Assembly: GCA_002189035.1 (NCBI GenBank)
Contig: NEEC01000012.1
Coordinates: 2,356,001 to 2,420,000 of the forward strand
DNA from: Utricularia gibba
Taxonomy: Eukaryota; Streptophyta; Magnoliopsida; Lamiales; Lentibulariaceae
DNA: 64,000 bases
Reading direction: 5' to 3'
The notes below the pieces were generated by a model. That model ran no database searches. It saw only the letters and a list, made by a program, of their open reading frames with translations, and had not been told where the DNA came from. Each line of letters starts with the position of its first letter. Position 1 is the first letter of the stretch. The translations under genes were made by a program, and so were the position numbers. Positions 60,477 to 64,000 of the stretch are shown one piece after another.

Positions 60477-61790
60477 TCATGCTCGGGGGCTCCAACTCGC
60501 CGTCGCTGATTCCCAAAGAGGGCCCTTTCCATTCTGGTGGAGCAACTCCTTGATTGTCTCACATTGCGAACTTTTCTCAAGTTCAACAAAGAAGGGTTCA
60601 GGGATTTGCTTTGCAAGCCATGCGATGTAGGTAGTTGAATGAGTTTTCTGCGCCTGATAGTCCAAAAAATCGTTGTCAGGGACGACTGAGCACTTTTGGA
60701 AAAACATCAGCTCATCTTTCACAAACCTGCTGATGTTTCCACTCTTGTCAGAGGCGTCGGGGCAGGAATTGCAGGGAGCTGCTATTTGATCATCCCCGTT
60801 TGCCAAATGCTTCATCCATATGAGAGACAGGAAGCGACGGTGCAGCCATAGGGACTCTCTTCCTATATAACGGGTTATCAGAGAAGAAACCCACTCAAGC
60901 TCCCCCTGCCAAAGCTGATGGATTTCGAAACATGGGGGAAGGTCAGAAGCATGAGAATGGTGGATTTTCTCTATGATCTTCAACAATAAGCATGAACGGT
61001 AGTGATAACATGAGTTATCAGCTACATGAAGGCCGGCCCATTCACGAGAAATCTGAAGCTCATGGAGAAGCTGGGTAATAGACATATAGGAAACCAGCCA
61101 GCATCTATAACTCCAAGCACGGTAGTTCATTTTAAAGTTCTCAACAATGGTTTTCACAAACTCAGACTCCCTCCCCACAATTTCTTGTATGTCTTCGTCT
61201 TTCTCGCCTATCATCTTGATCACCCACCTTCGGTGGCTCCATGCACGCTCGCTTTTGGGCGAGTATGATAGTACTAGAGCGGACAAGTGTAATTCATCCA
61301 TCAAAGAGGAGCGGAGGTACCTTTTTGATACTATCATTTTCCTAGAATTCCATGCGGTGCCAAAATCAGAACTTAGAAGGAGAAGAGCTCTGCTATGCTT
61401 CATTACATCAATCTCTGCTGCTGAATATTCATCTATCTTTTCCCCCGGATCACTTGTCAATCTGTAACTTTTATAAGAAGTGAGAAAAACGTCTCTTGCA
61501 GCACAATACAGCATAAAGAGATTGAGGGTACTGATGCCCAATTTATGATCTCTATTCCAGAAGACATTTGCAAAGCTATTAGTCTCTACGGATTTTGGGT
61601 TGTTGATTTCATCAAATACATTCAGGGTGTCTCCGGTGGACGACGGAGGAATAATGGCGCTCTCCCCATCAAATGCAGCAAATTGAGAAGGATGAATAAA
61701 ACCCACCTCATCAATATGTGGGTCAGAATCCAATATATTTTCAAGGATGTTCAAAAGTTCATATGGGTCAACAACACTGACTGCACTCAT
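60477..61790 (-). CDS. PTAR1: Protein prenyltransferase alpha-subunit repeat protein, PTAR1-like
   Basis: A 437-residue frame with no intron in the coding part. PPTA-type helical repeats are visible: FGTAWNSRKMIVSKRYL, SPKSERAWSHRRWVIKMIG, NYRAWSYRCWLVSYM, CYHYRSCLLLKI and ESLWLHRRFLSLIWMKHL. The N-terminus (ILDSDPHIDEVGFIHPSQF) matches PTAR1 proteins rather than the farnesyl/geranylgeranyl transferase alpha (PLP/FTA) or RabGGT alpha subunits. The animal homologue has been linked to a Rab/SNARE prenylating geranylgeranyltransferase III; that role here is inference. The start is the ATG at 61790. The leader is probably spliced: a GTCAGTGAG donor follows a short ATG-led frame at 62554-62577, but I found no acceptor that keeps it in frame. 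Confidence 0.88.
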   Translation of the reverse strand: MSAVSVVDPYELLNILENILDSDPHIDEVGFIHPSQFAAFDGESAIIPPSSTGDTLNVFDEINNPKSVETNSFANVFWNRDHKLGISTLNLFMLYCAARDVFLTSYKSYRLTSDPGEKIDEYSAAEIDVMKHSRALLLLSSDFGTAWNSRKMIVSKRYLRSSLMDELHLSALVLSYSPKSERAWSHRRWVIKMIGEKDEDIQEIVGRESEFVKTIVENFKMNYRAWSYRCWLVSYMSITQLLHELQISREWAGLHVADNSCYHYRSCLLLKIIEKIHHSHASDLPPCFEIHQLWQGELEWVSSLITRYIGRESLWLHRRFLSLIWMKHLANGDDQIAAPCNSCPDASDKSGNISRFVKDELMFFQKCSVVPDNDFLDYQAQKTHSTTYIAWLAKQIPEPFFVELEKSSQCETIKELLHQNGKGPLWESATASWSPRA

Positions 61791-63024
61791 TATAGTTCAG
61801 CAGGAAACTCCATAACAGATCTCGAGAATACTTCAATCCAACGCCTTAATTCCCAAGATGCACGCTCGGCACTACAACTGCAATCCGAGTTTCCCATGTA
61901 GACAGATAATGAGCCTCAAACAGCATGAAAATCAATTTTCATATAGACTTACACAGCGTATGAATACAAGTTTTGAAACTCACCATCAGACCTACATCGA
62001 AATGTTATAAAGATGCCAAATATCCGGAACGTAAACCGCAAGAAAAGAAGCAGATGCACGTAATCAGTCGAAAGGAAGGAATCGTAAATGAACCCCCACA
62101 AATTGTCAGCAAGCCAGCATCAACACAATTCAAAGGAACTCCCCATGCGTTGAAACATCAAGTACCAACGAGGCCGCATAGAACTGAATATAAGTTTTAT
62201 AAGAAACACAAGTAAAAGGGAACTCAAATTCAACTGGATTAGAAGGATCCCAACTTCTTTTTTTTTTTCACCAGCAATTTCTCTCCTTTCTCCCGAAACA
62301 AGAGTAAAATGCAACAAGTTAGGTTTTTCTAGCAGTTGGAAGAGGATCAAAACTTCACCAACTGAATCGTTAGAAACAAAATGAGAACAGAAAGACTACC
62401 AAATTTATCGCGGAAACGCAACACGGGACGAAAACCCCTAGCCCCTAGGCAATTTCCACTAGCCACCAGCTCGCAGAATCCAGTCGATGGGAAACAACAT
62501 CCAATTCACAGATTCACAGATTCAGCCCAAAGCAAATACGCAAACTCACTGACCAATTCCTTCGTCTCCAACCCCATGGCCCAATCGTAAATTCCGATCA
62601 TCTCTAGAACTGAAAAACCGTTTCTTCTCTCTCCGCCTCAACTGTCCGTCAAGGACATCTCCCGCCTTTGTCATTGTTCTTCTCCCATGGGCAGCTTAAG
62701 GCCCACTAGTCTAATAATTCTGAAAGTGGGCTATCGAGCCCAATACATAATACGCTGGCGGATTCAAATCCTGGCTAAAGAACCGCCGCCCTCCTGATCG
62801 GAGTCGCCGCAATTGATATCTCCTCCGACCAGTCTTACAGGCTGTGATCCTTTATTCAGAAAGTAGAAAAAACTTCATCAGCTACCCAATCTCATACATA
62901 CACCACATGAATTGCAGAGAATACTCCAACAACCAAATGATTTTCTGGGCTTCTGTGTACACATCGAACCCCAGTTTTATTGCAGCGGTTCAACTTGCTG
63001 AGGGAGACCAACACCCAGAATCGT
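61791..63024. other. Intergenic, spliced PTAR1 leader and UAH 3' flank
   Basis: 61791-62640 probably holds the PTAR1-like 5' UTR with an intron; a region near 62380-62640 looks like its first exon. 62690-62820 is spacer, and 62820-63024 is the 3' UTR of the ureidoglycolate amidohydrolase gene. No other gene seen. Confidence 0.5.
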
Positions 63025-63897
63025 TCACAACTGAGACAGCTTGGCCAGCGTCAGAGCCAGCGCTCGCACCCCATTACCAATGTCCCTTGCCTCTGCAAAT
63101 TCTTCCGGTCTATGGCTGTATCCTGCACACACCACAACCATAGCAAATCAATTAAACGATTCTATGAAATAATTCAAATAAATAGAATCAAACACATCCT
63201 AATTCTATTATTAGCTGCATTACCTTTATAGCAGGGAATGAAGATCATGGCCATGGGTGATACTCTGCCAGAATGTGTCCGTATTCAGTGGCCAACAGAA
63301 TGTTGCAATCACAGGTTAGTTTCGTTATCTGTAGTACCTGGCCATGAAGAGGGAATCATGATAGGCTCTGCTGATCATCTTCTTGAAAGACAAGTTGAGT
63401 TCTTGGCAGGCGGATTCCATGGCGTTCACCACCGTGTCATGGGAGGCTGCTGGTGGATCCTGATTCACGATTCTGAATCCTGAGAGCTTCACACCCCGAG
63501 CTTCGGAGATGCTGATAGCAGACTGGCTGACTTTGCTGATCACTGTGTTTCTTCGCTTTTCGTCGATATCACGGATATCTGCAGGCAATAGCATGAAGGG
63601 AAGTGATGGTTTGTTCATGATCAAGAGATGGATGAACCCATCTGGGGACATATCCTACAAACAGACCGATTTCGAGATGGGATTTGCTTGGGATGCTGTT
63701 AACTGCCGCAGGGTGCAGCTCCAGAATGCCTTCAGTAGAGCAACGAGATCATCAAAGATGCAAAGGGAGATGCTTTATGTGGAAAAGCTAAGGTTTGGGA
63801 TTCACCAACAGTGCCAACCGTGTCCACGGATCCGGACTCCAGTACGTGCTTTTCGACTGCAAGTGCTAATTCTGCAGCAGCCAATCCTGCATCATGC
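63025..63897 (-). CDS. UAH: Ureidoglycolate amidohydrolase (UAH), 5' part outside window
   Basis: Mn-dependent M20-family amidohydrolase of the ER. It acts at the last step of purine (allantoin) breakdown, converting ureidoglycolate to glyoxylate with release of ammonia and CO2. Five 3' exons are visible on the minus strand: 63806-63897 (HDAGLAAAELALAVEKHVLE), 63667-63729 (GILELHPAAVNSIPSKSHLE), 63338-63578 (DIRDIDEKRRNTVISKV; IVNQDPPA; SRAYHDSLFMAR with a metal-binding His), 63224-63264 (SPMAMIFIPCYK) and 63025-63122 (GYSHRPEEFAEARDIGNGVR to the stop). Phases fit throughout. The sequence is closer to UAH than to allantoate amidohydrolase (AAH). 63898-64000 looks like intron; the remaining N-terminal exons lie beyond the window. 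Confidence 0.93.
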
Positions 63898-64000
63898 CTG
63901 TCAGAAAATAGTTTGTGGATTGATCAGAGAAGATATGTATTCCCAAAGAGTGAACAAAGAGGCTTGATTCCATCATAGAGGTGAAGATCCAGACAACAAT

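Noticed and set aside
62750-62790. tRNA-like T-arm around GGATTTGAATCC (minus strand)
   Set aside because: No acceptor, D or anticodon arm of the right spacing.

Overview
This 64 kb window is nuclear DNA from a flowering plant, most likely a eudicot. Genes are split by short GT-AG introns, intergenic DNA is strongly AT-rich, and the products include chloroplast (CRD1 cyclase), plant-specific (ALIS, CYCD3, RD21 with granulin domain) and land-plant regulatory families (GARP/MYBC1). The stretch is gene-dense: 19 recognisable protein-coding genes, one plant gene I do not recognise, no RNA genes and few transposon traces. No operon-like unit or novel multigene system is visible; the genes are ordinary, unrelated housekeeping and regulatory loci.

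Layout. 1-12 kb, all on the minus strand: UBC22 (3' part outside the window), CRD1/CHL27 Mg-protoporphyrin ester cyclase, the nucleoporin ALADIN, and a MYBC1-like GARP factor. 13-17.6 kb plus: Integrator subunit 7. 18.8-21.1 kb minus: membrane-bound ascorbate peroxidase. 21.1-23.3 kb: intergenic with a tandem pair of MITE-like elements. 23.3-36.2 kb plus: histone deacetylase HDA15, TRAP-alpha, a CDC50/ALIS flippase subunit, and tRNA m1G37 methyltransferase TRM5. 36.6-38.5 kb minus: KRI1. 39.3-41.7 kb plus: ERD2-like protein. 42.3-49 kb minus: SET-MYND methyltransferase ASHR1, a plastid SWIB-domain protein, and an unrecognised 495-residue intronless gene. 49-54.9 kb: gene-poor, with decayed fragments and a direct duplication. 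54.9-64 kb minus: cyclin D3, RD21-type cysteine protease, a PTAR1-like prenyltransferase-alpha-repeat protein, and ureidoglycolate amidohydrolase (5' part outside the window).

Two things stand out. First, three introns carry U12 (minor) spliceosome signals: an AT-AC intron in ALADIN and two GT-AG introns in ASHR1. Second, four positions in otherwise well-conserved genes (two in ALADIN, one in TRM5, one in the SWIB gene) lack one base, and one further position in TRM5 has an extra base. Most lie in or beside short homopolymers, which suggests consensus errors in the assembly, although true mutations cannot be excluded from sequence alone.

Exon boundaries were deduced by reading conserved protein sequence across splice sites and checking that phases add up. 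Family assignments and Arabidopsis comparisons are from memory of those families, not from a search.
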